59,801 bases of DNA from positions 1-59,801 of the forward strand of contig JANXEE010000014.1 in NCBI GenBank assembly GCA_025058225.1, read 5' to 3'. Made by a program: the position numbers and the translations under genes. Position 1 is the first letter of the stretch. Every line of letters begins with the position of its first letter. The DNA comes from Candidatus Calditenuaceae archaeon. Lineage in GTDB: Archaea > Thermoproteota > Nitrososphaeria_A > Caldarchaeales > Calditenuaceae. The notes beneath the pieces were generated by a model. It was given only the letters and a program-made list of their open reading frames with translations, searched no databases and was not told the origin of the DNA. Of the stretch, positions 33,549 through 41,380 are shown in pieces.

Positions 33549-33651
33549 CGGGCCCGGCGGGATTCGAACCCGCGACCTCTCCCGGGGACTTGGTCGAACC
33601 CGTCCCTACCGGTTAAGAGCCGGCCGCTCTACCTGACTGAGCTACGGGCCC
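33549..33651 (-). tRNA. tRNA-Lys (CTT) with an intron in the variable region
   Basis: The minus strand gives acceptor GGGCCCG/CGGGCCC with G73, D arm GCTC AGTCAGGTA GAGC, anticodon arm GCCGG CTCTTAA CCGGT with an uninterrupted loop, and T arm GCGGG TTCGAAT CCCGC. Between the anticodon and T arms lie 34 nt where 5 are expected (AGGTC). The extra 29 nt (GGACGGGTTCG...GGGAGA) form a hairpin (GGAC...GTCC) and are best read as a non-canonical intron in the variable loop. Removal leaves 74 nt. A TATA-like CCAAAAATAC lies about 29 nt upstream. Confidence 0.88.
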
Positions 33652-33776
33652 TCGTGCCCTATCACCGGACCCCAGTATTTTTGGGTGATCGTCGCCTTTC
33701 AGCGATCCAGTGGTTCCGATGTTCGACGAAAGTCTGAACATAGATTGATTTATCGGCTAATTCTCAGCCGCTCAAG

Positions 33777-35189
33777 GTGCGTGGCGTGGTAACGGTGCTC
33801 GACTCCACGCTGAGGGAGGGTGAGCTCTTCAAGTTCCTGACGCCGGAGAGGAAGCTACGGGTCGCGGAGCTGCTGGCCGAGCTGGGGGTCCGGAGGGTCG
33901 AGGTGACCGTCGACTACCCCCCGAAGACCACGGAGGCCGACGTCAGGCCGGTAGTGGACCTCCTCAGGGAGAAGGGCGTTGAGGTGGTGATGCACGGCAG
34001 GGCCTACAAGGGCGACGTAGAGGCCTTCTCGAAGTACGACCTCTTCGGTGTCGCGGTCTACATCGCCGTGTCGCGCGTGCATCGCGAGCACAAACTGAGG
34101 GGCATGAGTGAGGAGGAGGTGATGGCGAGGTTCCTCGAGGCGGCGGAGCTCTGCAGGTCCCAGGGCTACAGGTACATCAGGGTCACACTCGAAGACGTCT
34201 CGAGGCTGTACGTCGAGCGGCAGTTCGAGGAGCTCGACAGGTTGTTGGAGTTCACGCATGAGCTCCGGGGCGCCGGAGCCACGATGGTCAGCCTCCCCGA
34301 CACGAGCGGCCTCATGACGCCCCCAACGGCATCGTCCTTCACCAGGTACTGCAGGGAGAGGTCGGCCCTGCCGATCGCGTGTCACTTCCACAACGACTAC
34401 GGAATGGCCTCCGCCAACACGGTGGCCTCGGTTTTGGAGGGCGCGGAGGAGGCGCACGTCACGCTCTTCGGCATCGGCGACAGGAACGGCATCGCCGACC
34501 TCTACGAGGTGGTCGCCACGCTCCACGACGTCCACGGCATGGACCTGGGCATCAGGAGGGAGAGGCTGGCATGGACCTACTCCGAGTTCGCGAAGCTCAC
34601 AGGCATCAGACATCACTGGAGGCATCCCCTGGCACCGGAGTCGAGGACCGTCAGGGCCGGGGTCCATCAGTCTATGGTGATCAAGAGGCCCGAGGGGTAC
34701 GTACCGAGGGGTAAGCTCATGTTCGACTTCGACGGCGTGGCCCTCGCACCGACACCCTACATCAGCCACAAGGTCTTCTTGGACATAGCTTCCAAGCTTA
34801 ACTCCTCAATAGACGAGGAGACCGCGAAGAGGGCGTCGGAGTTCGTTGCGGCGCACTACGTCGCCACCGGCGGGAAGGTCCGGTTCCAGGAGCTGAGGGA
34901 GGGGCTTGAGTCAATTCTCGGGCTCCGCATACCGGAGAACCTGCTCAGGACGTACTTCGGGATTGAGAAGGTCTACGTCCTGGTGAAGCTGAGGCCCCAG
35001 TCCGATGCGTCGAGGATCATCGAGGAGGTCGCGAGCTGGCAGGACGTTGAGGCGGTTGATGAGGTCTACGGCGACATGGACCTCGTGATAGTCGGCAAAG
35101 TCACCGCCGGCCCCAACAACCTCATCGATAGGGTCAGGAGGACCTTCCTCGGCGTTGCGGAAGAGATGAAGGTACTGATAACTGACTGA
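33777..35189 (+). CDS. Homocitrate/2-isopropylmalate synthase family enzyme with C-terminal RAM domain
   Basis: Claisen-type acyltransferase of 470 residues. The TIM barrel has the metal-site start VLDSTLREGE near 7, LPDTSGLMTPP near 180, and HFHNDYGMASANTVASVLEGA near 202 with the metal His-x-His. GIGDRNG follows near 238. Residues about 398-470 (VYVLVKLRPQSDASRIIEEV...LITD) match the Lrp/AsnC RAM effector-binding fold, a regulatory domain seen on homocitrate synthases of Sulfolobus. This suggests lysine- or leucine-type feedback control. Homocitrate, isopropylmalate and citramalate synthases cannot be separated confidently by eye. GTG at 33777 fits a TATA-like ATTTATCG about 28 nt upstream. 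Confidence 0.85.
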   Translation: MRGVVTVLDSTLREGELFKFLTPERKLRVAELLAELGVRRVEVTVDYPPKTTEADVRPVVDLLREKGVEVVMHGRAYKGDVEAFSKYDLFGVAVYIAVSRVHREHKLRGMSEEEVMARFLEAAELCRSQGYRYIRVTLEDVSRLYVERQFEELDRLLEFTHELRGAGATMVSLPDTSGLMTPPTASSFTRYCRERSALPIACHFHNDYGMASANTVASVLEGAEEAHVTLFGIGDRNGIADLYEVVATLHDVHGMDLGIRRERLAWTYSEFAKLTGIRHHWRHPLAPESRTVRAGVHQSMVIKRPEGYVPRGKLMFDFDGVALAPTPYISHKVFLDIASKLNSSIDEETAKRASEFVAAHYVATGGKVRFQELREGLESILGLRIPENLLRTYFGIEKVYVLVKLRPQSDASRIIEEVASWQDVEAVDEVYGDMDLVIVGKVTAGPNNLIDRVRRTFLGVAEEMKVLITD

Positions 35190-35232
35190 CGTCGATCACG
35201 GTTTATTGGCGAGAGAGAACGTGATTGTCTCA

Positions 35233-36252
35233 ATGATAGAGCTGAGAGGAAAGGACCTGATCTCCAGCCAGGACTGGTCCCTTGAGGAGATCGGAGCGGT
35301 GATGGACCTCGCCAGACAGATCAAGGTGATGAGGTACGCCGGGAACGTCCCGGAGCTCTTCAAGAACAGGACCTTCTTCATGATCTTCTACAACACCTCC
35401 ACCAGAACTAGGGCGAGCTTCGAGGCCGCGGCGACGATGCTGGGAGGGCACGCACAGTTCATCGACTTCGCGACCACTAGAGGTGCTGAGGGTGAGTCGG
35501 TAAAGGACATGGCGAAGATGTACGAGCGCTTCGGGCACGCGATGGGCGTCAGGATACTGGAGTCCGCGGTCGACTACGTCTACGGAAGAGGGAACGCGGT
35601 GGTGAGGGAGTACGCCCAGCACGCGAAGATCCCCGTGGTCAACATGGCCGACGACATGTATCATCCCTCACAAGCGATAGCCGACCTGTACACGATCTCC
35701 GAGAGGTTCGGGTGGAGGACCGAAAAGAAGCGGTACGTGATAATGTGGACCTACAGCGACCGGATCAGGAGTTGGGGGAGCGTTCAGGACGAGATGCTGC
35801 TGGCCACGCGGTACGGGATGGACGTGGTCCTCTGCCATCCACCCGGCTTCGACCTCGACGATGATCTCGTCAAGTTAGCGGGGCAGAACGCCAGGGACTC
35901 CGGCGGCTCCCTCGAAGTATCCCACGACCCGAGAGAGGCGTTGAGGGGGGCCCACGCGGTCTTCCCGAGGAGCTGGGCGAGCCACGCGTGCGTCATGGAG
36001 GGCCTCAACAGGTTCGGGAGGGAAAGGGAGCTGGAGCTCCACAGGAGGTATCAAGGCTGGAGGCTCACCACAGAGCTCACCGACCTCATGGACAGGCACG
36101 GCATCGTCACACACGTCCTCCCGGTCTTCAGGGGGCAGGAGGCCGACGACGAGGTCATGGACGGCCCCAGGAGCGTCATCTACGACCAGGCCGAGAACCT
36201 GCTCTACGTGAGGGCCGCGATACTGGCGCTGATCGCGGGAACCGGCCCCTGA
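35233..36252 (+). CDS. Transcarbamylase family protein, atypical (ornithine carbamoyltransferase-like)
   Basis: Carbamoyltransferase-fold protein of 339 residues. The carbamoyl-phosphate loop is intact (YNTSTRTRASFE near 56) and so is HPSQAIADLYTI near 140. The ornithine-binding Cys of OTC (HCLP) is Val here (THVLPVFRGQE, near 295), although the following DGPRSVIYDQAEN closely follows OTC. The middle segment VIMWTYSDRIRSWGSV...RYGMDVVLCHPPGFDL resembles the acetylornithine/YgeW-type transcarbamylases. The amino-group substrate is therefore unknown; arginine synthesis should not be assumed. ATG at 35233, with a TATA-like GTTTATTGG about 33 nt upstream, is preferred to the track's TTG at 35206. 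Confidence 0.85.
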   Translation: MIELRGKDLISSQDWSLEEIGAVMDLARQIKVMRYAGNVPELFKNRTFFMIFYNTSTRTRASFEAAATMLGGHAQFIDFATTRGAEGESVKDMAKMYERFGHAMGVRILESAVDYVYGRGNAVVREYAQHAKIPVVNMADDMYHPSQAIADLYTISERFGWRTEKKRYVIMWTYSDRIRSWGSVQDEMLLATRYGMDVVLCHPPGFDLDDDLVKLAGQNARDSGGSLEVSHDPREALRGAHAVFPRSWASHACVMEGLNRFGRERELELHRRYQGWRLTTELTDLMDRHGIVTHVLPVFRGQEADDEVMDGPRSVIYDQAENLLYVRAAILALIAGTGP

Positions 36253-36299
36253 GATCGCGGCGATTCCGTTATCACCGGGTTCTGAGGACTTCCGGAGGC

Positions 36300-36983
36300 A
36301 TGGTGCTGACCGCGAAGGTCTTCGAGGTGAGGGCCCAGTCGACGTTGGGAGCCGTTGCCCGTAAGCTGAAGGACTTCAGGAACGTCGAGGCCGTCAAGGA
36401 GGACGACTCGGAAGTCGAGCTGATCACGGACGTTCACGACGTCAGAGGCGAACGCGATAGGGTCTCGGGCGTGTTCAGCAGGGACAAGCTGGTCAGGGTC
36501 AGGCAGAGGGGGAAGGTCGTACCTGTGGTGAAGACCGTAGACGCGTACATCGAGTTCAGGGACAGAGGAGACAAGCTGCTGCTGGTCGTGATGCAGGAGA
36601 AGCACTTCGCGAACTACGTCGCAACCACCCTCAGCAACTCCCTCTTCCTCAACTACAGGTCGATCGTCGAGGCGAGGATCCCACACGAGAGGCTGGTGGA
36701 GCTCCACAACCGAAACCCTGAGTCGACGAGGCTCATCTGGTTCGATCAGGTCGATTACCCGGGGGTCGACAAGCTGGCCCTCGCGGGGCCCTCGCTGATG
36801 GACACCTCGATGTACGACGAAGCCCTCAAACACGGCAAGATCTGGTACATCGTCTACGCCACGAGGGAGGGCGGGAGGATCTACGGGCTGACCAGGAACT
36901 GCGTCGTCACCGCCTTCAGCAGGATCTCCGAGTCCGACTTCCTCGACTACGTGGTCAGGGATGTCCTGCCGCTGATAGAGTGA
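36300..36983 (+). CDS. Conserved-looking protein of unknown function after the transcarbamylase gene
   Basis: A 227-residue protein I do not recognise. It has no signal peptide or membrane helix. It looks like a mixed alpha/beta soluble protein, with an N-terminal segment (LTAKVFEVRAQSTLGAVARKLKDF) and a C-terminal segment rich in aromatic residues (KIWYIVYATREGGRIYGLTRN). The track ORF extends 104 codons upstream inside the transcarbamylase gene and is a shadow there. ATG at 36300 follows CGGAGGC, a good Shine-Dalgarno match, 47 nt after the previous stop, so the two genes are probably one transcript. Confidence 0.75.
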   Translation: MVLTAKVFEVRAQSTLGAVARKLKDFRNVEAVKEDDSEVELITDVHDVRGERDRVSGVFSRDKLVRVRQRGKVVPVVKTVDAYIEFRDRGDKLLLVVMQEKHFANYVATTLSNSLFLNYRSIVEARIPHERLVELHNRNPESTRLIWFDQVDYPGVDKLALAGPSLMDTSMYDEALKHGKIWYIVYATREGGRIYGLTRNCVVTAFSRISESDFLDYVVRDVLPLIE

Positions 36984-37008
36984 GAAATCTGGGCCTGCTG
37001 AGTCGGCT

Positions 37009-38688
37009 TCAGAACGGATACCTTCTCCTCCTGCCCACCACGATCGCAGCGCCGAGCAGGGCCGCTATCACCGCGAGGAGCGCGGGTATGATGTAGGTCG
37101 TGATCGGTTCCGCGAATACCTGCGTGGTAGTAAAGGTCTGAGTTGTTTGGAAAGTCTGCGTCGTCTGGAAGGTCTGAGTGGTTTGGAGCGTTTGCGTGGT
37201 CTGGAAGGTCTGGGTCGTCGACTCCGTTCTGGTCGTAGTCGTAAGGGCCGTGATGGTGGTCGTGGTGCTCGTGGTCCCGGTGAGCGTCGTCCTCTCGGTC
37301 TGCGTGATGGTGGTCGTCCTGATGTCGTAGGCCGTGGTCGTCGTGCCCACCACCGAGGTGACCGTAGTAGAGAGGGTCGTCGTCGTGGATGAGGTGACGG
37401 TCGTGGTGGTCGAGGTGACTAGCGCGTCGGGGCAGAACCTCGAGTAGAAGGAATCCATGGTCCCCGGGGTGTTGAGGGACGGCGTGAACGGCGTCAGCGA
37501 CGGAGACGCTGCGACATCGACTGGTGAAGGAGTTGTGATCGACGGGCTCGGGGAAGAAATGCTGAAGCTGATCGGTCCCACGGTGAGGTCAGGAACTGCG
37601 TAAAAGATCGGCCAGCTGTCGGTGTCGCCGCCGAAGACGACGCAGGACCCCAGTGGCGCTGAGTCCATGGCCCTCTGCTGGGACATCTCCCTCGCGACGA
37701 CGAAGGCGAAGGCGAGGCTGCCGTCGGACTTGAGCGCGACCATCAGGGCGTCCTGTGTGCCGAAGAGTGTCGTCGTCCCGAGAGAGTATACGATGCCGCC
37801 CACGACAGATACGGTCTGCGTGATCGCCGCACCGGGCGACATGTCGATCACTCTAGCCCAGTCGGGGTTGAGGTTCGCCGGGTCGAGCCTCATGACCAGC
37901 ATCCTCTGTCCGGCGGGTGGTGCATGAATCCCTGAGACGTAGGCCCTGCCTCCCGATATCGCGATGTCCGTCCCTCCCTCGATGTCAGGCGTCGCGAACG
38001 TCCTCGTTGACTCGTGGTTGCCGTTGGCGTCGAAGCGTGACACGATGAGGTCGCCGTTAAAAGTCCTGCCGGTTACGTAAAGCTTCCCTCCGTCAAAGGC
38101 CACCGACTGCGCGAGGTCTCCTCCGACGACCTTGAACTCCCTGACCCATACCACGGAGAGGTCCGACGCCCTCACGGCCATCAGCAACGCACCGAGCTGC
38201 GTAGCGCCGGCGGTGTAGATGGTGTTACCGTCTCCGCTGATCGCCACCCCTTCAACTTGGTCCGAGGGGCCCAAGTCGTAGACCTTCAGTCCCGCTAGAT
38301 TGCAGCTGGAGTCCATCTTCGCTATGAAGACGTTCGGCGGGTTCGGGCCGTGGTCAGTCTGCCCTACGACGTAGACCCAGCCTCCGTGCACAACGACCTT
38401 CCTCGCGAGGTCCCTAGGACTGCCGTTGATGTCGACCGCAGAGCTGCACCGATGCGCGTTGTCCGAGAGTCTGAAGACGGAGAGGAAGAAGTTCATCGGG
38501 TTAGTGCCGAAGCTCTGCGTTGCCCCCACGGCGTACAGATAGGTCCCGTCGACCGCTATGCCGCCGAAAAGCTCCGGCTGAGGTCCGCCGAAGCTCTGCC
38601 GGAACGTCACCACCTCCGCGTGAGCGACGTTCAGCGCGATCACCATGACAAGGGTTCCCGTCAGCAGTAGAAGCTGAGCACTCCTCAT
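37009..38688 (-). CDS. Secreted beta-propeller protein with Thr-rich stalk and C-terminal anchor
   Basis: Cell-surface protein of 559 residues. The signal peptide is at 1-24 (LLLLTGTLVMVIALNVAHA). Residues about 30-370 are repeated blades with segments such as GGIAVDGTYLYAVGAT, RKVVVHGGWVYVVGQT, GVAISGDGNTIYTAGAT and SVAFDGGKLYVTGRT, a propeller of the SBBP/Kelch-like kind. A Ser/Pro region and about 110 residues of Thr-rich stalk follow, including tandem TTQTFQ units. The protein ends in a membrane helix and RRRRYPF. The track ORF starts 23 codons earlier. ATG at 38688 is preferred because of the signal peptide and a TATA-like AAAGATATTTGG about 30 nt upstream. The stalk is probably O-glycosylated; function unknown. 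Confidence 0.85.
   Translation of the reverse strand: MRSAQLLLLTGTLVMVIALNVAHAEVVTFRQSFGGPQPELFGGIAVDGTYLYAVGATQSFGTNPMNFFLSVFRLSDNAHRCSSAVDINGSPRDLARKVVVHGGWVYVVGQTDHGPNPPNVFIAKMDSSCNLAGLKVYDLGPSDQVEGVAISGDGNTIYTAGATQLGALLMAVRASDLSVVWVREFKVVGGDLAQSVAFDGGKLYVTGRTFNGDLIVSRFDANGNHESTRTFATPDIEGGTDIAISGGRAYVSGIHAPPAGQRMLVMRLDPANLNPDWARVIDMSPGAAITQTVSVVGGIVYSLGTTTLFGTQDALMVALKSDGSLAFAFVVAREMSQQRAMDSAPLGSCVVFGGDTDSWPIFYAVPDLTVGPISFSISSPSPSITTPSPVDVAASPSLTPFTPSLNTPGTMDSFYSRFCPDALVTSTTTTVTSSTTTTLSTTVTSVVGTTTTAYDIRTTTITQTERTTLTGTTSTTTTITALTTTTRTESTTQTFQTTQTLQTTQTFQTTQTFQTTQTFTTTQVFAEPITTYIIPALLAVIAALLGAAIVVGRRRRYPF
37121..37216. repeat. 18-bp tandem repeats encoding TTQTFQ
   Basis: About five tandem copies of an imperfect 18-bp unit (plus-strand forms include TGCGTCGTCTGGAAGGTC and TGAGTGGTTTGGAGCGTT). 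They encode the TTQTFQ/TTQTLQ repeats of the surface-protein stalk on the minus strand. In-frame 18-bp units suggest length variation by slippage or unequal crossover. Confidence 0.8.
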
Positions 38689-38818
38689 ATCACGGGGAAT
38701 GTAGAGAACCGGCCAAATATCTTTTTCGTGGGTTCTAGAGAATAGGCAGTTCCTCATAATATCTGCGTCATACGTCGTAGAGAATATGTTCAGAGGGGTA
38801 ATCGCCTTGCGGAATTTT

Positions 38819-40006
38819 TCAGTACCTGGGAATGCTCGGGTCGATCCTCTCCGAGTACGCGTCTATTCCGCCTGCGAGGTTGAAGGCACGGGAGATGCCG
38901 ATGTCCCTCAGCAGCTTGACCGCGAGAGAGCTCCTCTGTCCCGTATGACAGTAGACCACCAGCTTCTTGGTCTGGTCGATCTCGTGGAGCCTGGACGTGA
39001 GCTGTCCGAGCGGGATGAGCTTCGCGCCCGGTATGCGGCATATCTCCCACTCCACGGGTTCCCTCACGTCGATCAGCTCCACTCTCTCACCCCGTTCGAC
39101 CATCTCCCTGAACTGCTCGGGTGTGATGCTGAAGCTCGCGCCCAGTTCCTCCCCCGTGACCCTGACGCCGCAGAAGGCCTCGTAGTCGATCAGCTCCCTG
39201 ATGGTCGGGTTGTCGCCGCAGACGGGGCAGTTCCTGTCCCTCTGGAACGACAGCTCCCTGAAGTTCATCGAGAGCGCGTCGACCAGCATGAGCTTCCCTA
39301 TCAGCGGCCTCCCGACCCCGAGGATCAGCTTGATCGCCTCGTTGGCCTGCAGAGACCCTATGATGCCCGGCAGCACTCCCAGAACACCCCCCTCCGCACA
39401 GGACGGCACCAGACCCGGCGGTGGAGGCTCTGGATAGAGGCACCTGTAGCAGGGTCCCTTCCCCGCGTAGAACACGGAGACCTGACCGTCGAACCTGAAG
39501 ATGCTCCCGTAGACCAGGGGCTTTCCCAAGAAGACGCATGCGTCGTTGAGGAGGTATCTGGTGGGGAAGTTGTCGGTGGCGTCTATCACGACGTCGTAAT
39601 CCCTAATGATGTTCAGCGCGTTCGAAGAGTCGATGGGTGAGTTGTAGGTCTCTACCTCGACGTAAGGGTTGAGCCTCCTCAGCCTCTCCTTCGCGACCTC
39701 AACCTTGGGTCTGTCGACGTCCTCGGTGGTGAAGATCACCTGGCGCTGGAGGTTGGTCTCGTCGATGTCGTCGAAGTCCACGATGCCGATTCTCCCCACA
39801 CCGGCGGCCGTGAGGTAGAGGGAGATGGGGGAACCCAATCCACCGGCCCCCACCACCAGCACCCTCGCTGCTTTGAGGCGCTTCTGACCCTTCATACCGA
39901 CCTCCGGCATGATGAGGTGCCTGCCGTACCGCCTGATCTCCGGAAGGCTCAGAGCCACTTCCTCCCAGCCCCTCACAACGGGCTCCAGACCTGTTAGCTC
40001 GACCAC
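38819..40006 (-). CDS. E1-like adenylyltransferase with C-terminal rhodanese (MoeZ/Uba4-like)
   Basis: Activates the C-terminus of a ubiquitin-fold sulfur carrier or modifier (MoaD/ThiS/SAMP/Urm1 type) and transfers sulfur to it. Residues 1-270 form the MoeB/ThiF domain: nucleotide loop VVGAGGLGSPISLYLTAAGVG near 50, DATDNFPTRYLLND near 142, zinc cysteines CYRCLYP and CPVCGDN, and the active-site Cys in PSCAEGGVLGVLPG. Residues about 285-395 form a rhodanese domain with active loop CHTGQRSS. This is the Uba4/MOCS3 arrangement. The GTG start fits a TATA-like ATTAAATACG about 30 nt upstream. No small ubiquitin-fold protein is encoded nearby, so its partner is unknown. Confidence 0.93.
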   Translation of the reverse strand: MVELTGLEPVVRGWEEVALSLPEIRRYGRHLIMPEVGMKGQKRLKAARVLVVGAGGLGSPISLYLTAAGVGRIGIVDFDDIDETNLQRQVIFTTEDVDRPKVEVAKERLRRLNPYVEVETYNSPIDSSNALNIIRDYDVVIDATDNFPTRYLLNDACVFLGKPLVYGSIFRFDGQVSVFYAGKGPCYRCLYPEPPPPGLVPSCAEGGVLGVLPGIIGSLQANEAIKLILGVGRPLIGKLMLVDALSMNFRELSFQRDRNCPVCGDNPTIRELIDYEAFCGVRVTGEELGASFSITPEQFREMVERGERVELIDVREPVEWEICRIPGAKLIPLGQLTSRLHEIDQTKKLVVYCHTGQRSSLAVKLLRDIGISRAFNLAGGIDAYSERIDPSIPRY

Positions 40007-40195
40007 CTCGAAGCTTCTCCGGTATCACTTCGTATTTAATCCTGAGCCGTCACCCCAGCGTCCGCAGTCCGCGTCTTTTGCACCGTCGACCCTAAATTTC
40101 CGGTTATCGGTAAGCACTTTCCGTTATGCGTCCCGCAGTTCAACTTTGTTATAAAAATCTATTTATGTTAGTGCTGAATATGTACTGGCACTACG

Positions 40196-40645
40196 ATGTC
40201 CGTCAGGGGCCTTGACGAGAAGGACAGGAAGCTTATCGAGTATCTCGCGAGGGACGCGAGGACGCCCTATAAGAGGCTTGGCGAGCTGGTCGGGCTCTCC
40301 GAAGGGGCGGTGAGGAAGAGGGTGAAGAGGTTGAGGGAGCAAGGTCTTCTGAGGTTCACGGTGATCGTGGACGACAAGTCGATGGTGAAGGCCGTCACGA
40401 TGATCAACGTCGACCCAGGCACCCCCACGCCGGCCGTCGCGGAGACCCTGTCCAAGCTCGAGGGCGTCCTTGAGGTTCACGAGGTCACCGGGAACTTCGA
40501 CGCGGTGGCGGTCATCCTCGCAAGAGACATGGCCTCTCTGAACAAGTGCATTGACAGCATAAGGCGCATAAAGGGCATCAGGAGCACCAACACCTGCATC
40601 GTCCTGAGGTCAGTTCAGTCGTCTCCGCCCGGAAAGCGTCAGTGA
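40196..40645 (+). CDS. Lrp/AsnC family transcriptional regulator
   Basis: Feast/famine regulator of 149 residues. The N-terminal helix-turn-helix (LDEKDRKLIEYLARDARTPYKRLGELVGLSEGAVRKRVKRL) is followed by a RAM effector domain (about 65-140) with the usual beta-alpha-beta pattern (VTMINVDPG, VLEVHEVTGNFDAVAVILA). ATG at 40196 lies in a very AT-rich promoter (TTATAAAAATCTATTTATG). The target is unknown. The E1-like gene diverges from it, and the cupredoxin gene follows with its own TATA box. Confidence 0.93.
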   Translation: MSVRGLDEKDRKLIEYLARDARTPYKRLGELVGLSEGAVRKRVKRLREQGLLRFTVIVDDKSMVKAVTMINVDPGTPTPAVAETLSKLEGVLEVHEVTGNFDAVAVILARDMASLNKCIDSIRRIKGIRSTNTCIVLRSVQSSPPGKRQ

Positions 40646-40717
40646 CCCGTGATGCGCTCGCCTCGGAGAGCGTCGGCCGGTCATGTCGTTAAATAGGGCC
40701 TCGGTGCTCTACTCACC

Positions 40718-41380
40718 GTGGACAAGACGATTACGTGGATCTCAGTGCTCTTGATCGTCACGGGGGTTGCGGGGATATTCCTGACGTACTCGGGCGTCTC
40801 GAAGACCTTCGAACACGGAATGAACGCGGTCTCCGCCTTACTGCTTTTGATGGGCGTTCTCATGCTCCCCGGAGGTCTCCTGAGGGGAGGGCCCCCGAAC
40901 GTCAACGTGCGGCAGGTCATGGCACTGGGTATAGTAGTCTTCGCGGTGAGCGCAGGCCTCTCGACCGCGGCCGTCACCGGTTACGGTCCTTTCAAGCTGC
41001 TCTACGCAACGGGTCCAACGATCGGCGAGTCACCGATAAAGGTCTTCGTCTCGATAGTTCCCGGGTCTTGGGACCCCAGGCAGACCGAGAACTACGTTCC
41101 CAACGCCATCAGGGTGATTCTCATGATTAACCACACGGTCGTCTGGACCAACGACGAGGAGCTGGATGTCGCCCACACGGTAACCCATGACGGCGGGCTA
41201 TTTGACTCGGGGCTGTTCGGTAAGGGGGAGACGTACAAGTACTCCTTCTCCAGGGAGGGCTTATACAGCTACCACTGTGTCCCGCATCCGTGGATGAGGG
41301 GCTCCGTCACCGTTGAATCCCTGCCAACGGATCAGGTCAGGGAGATCCTTCGGAGGCTGAACGTCACTACTACCTCCTGA
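40718..41380 (+). CDS. Membrane-anchored blue copper protein (cupredoxin)
   Basis: A 220-residue protein with three N-terminal membrane helices (about 6-24, 36-55, 66-86) and an outward-facing cupredoxin domain at about 125-205. Type 1 copper ligands are visible: His in DVAHTVTHD, and Cys, His and Met in YHCVPHPWM. It probably carries electrons at the outer face of the membrane, as plastocyanin-like proteins do in Nitrososphaeria and haloarchaea. The GTG start is supported by a TATA-like GTTAAATAG about 28 nt upstream. It overlaps the convergent membrane-protein gene by 11 bp. The partner oxidase or reductase is not in the window. Confidence 0.9.
   Translation: MDKTITWISVLLIVTGVAGIFLTYSGVSKTFEHGMNAVSALLLLMGVLMLPGGLLRGGPPNVNVRQVMALGIVVFAVSAGLSTAAVTGYGPFKLLYATGPTIGESPIKVFVSIVPGSWDPRQTENYVPNAIRVILMINHTVVWTNDEELDVAHTVTHDGGLFDSGLFGKGETYKYSFSREGLYSYHCVPHPWMRGSVTVESLPTDQVREILRRLNVTTTS

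Noticed and set aside
35988-36299. Upstream extension of the unknown 227-residue protein
   Set aside because: It lies out of frame inside the transcarbamylase gene; a Shine-Dalgarno sequence precedes ATG 36300.
37121-37216. Short regular repeats resembling a small CRISPR array
   Set aside because: Repeats are contiguous 18-bp coding units without spacers and encode TTQTFQ in a surface protein.
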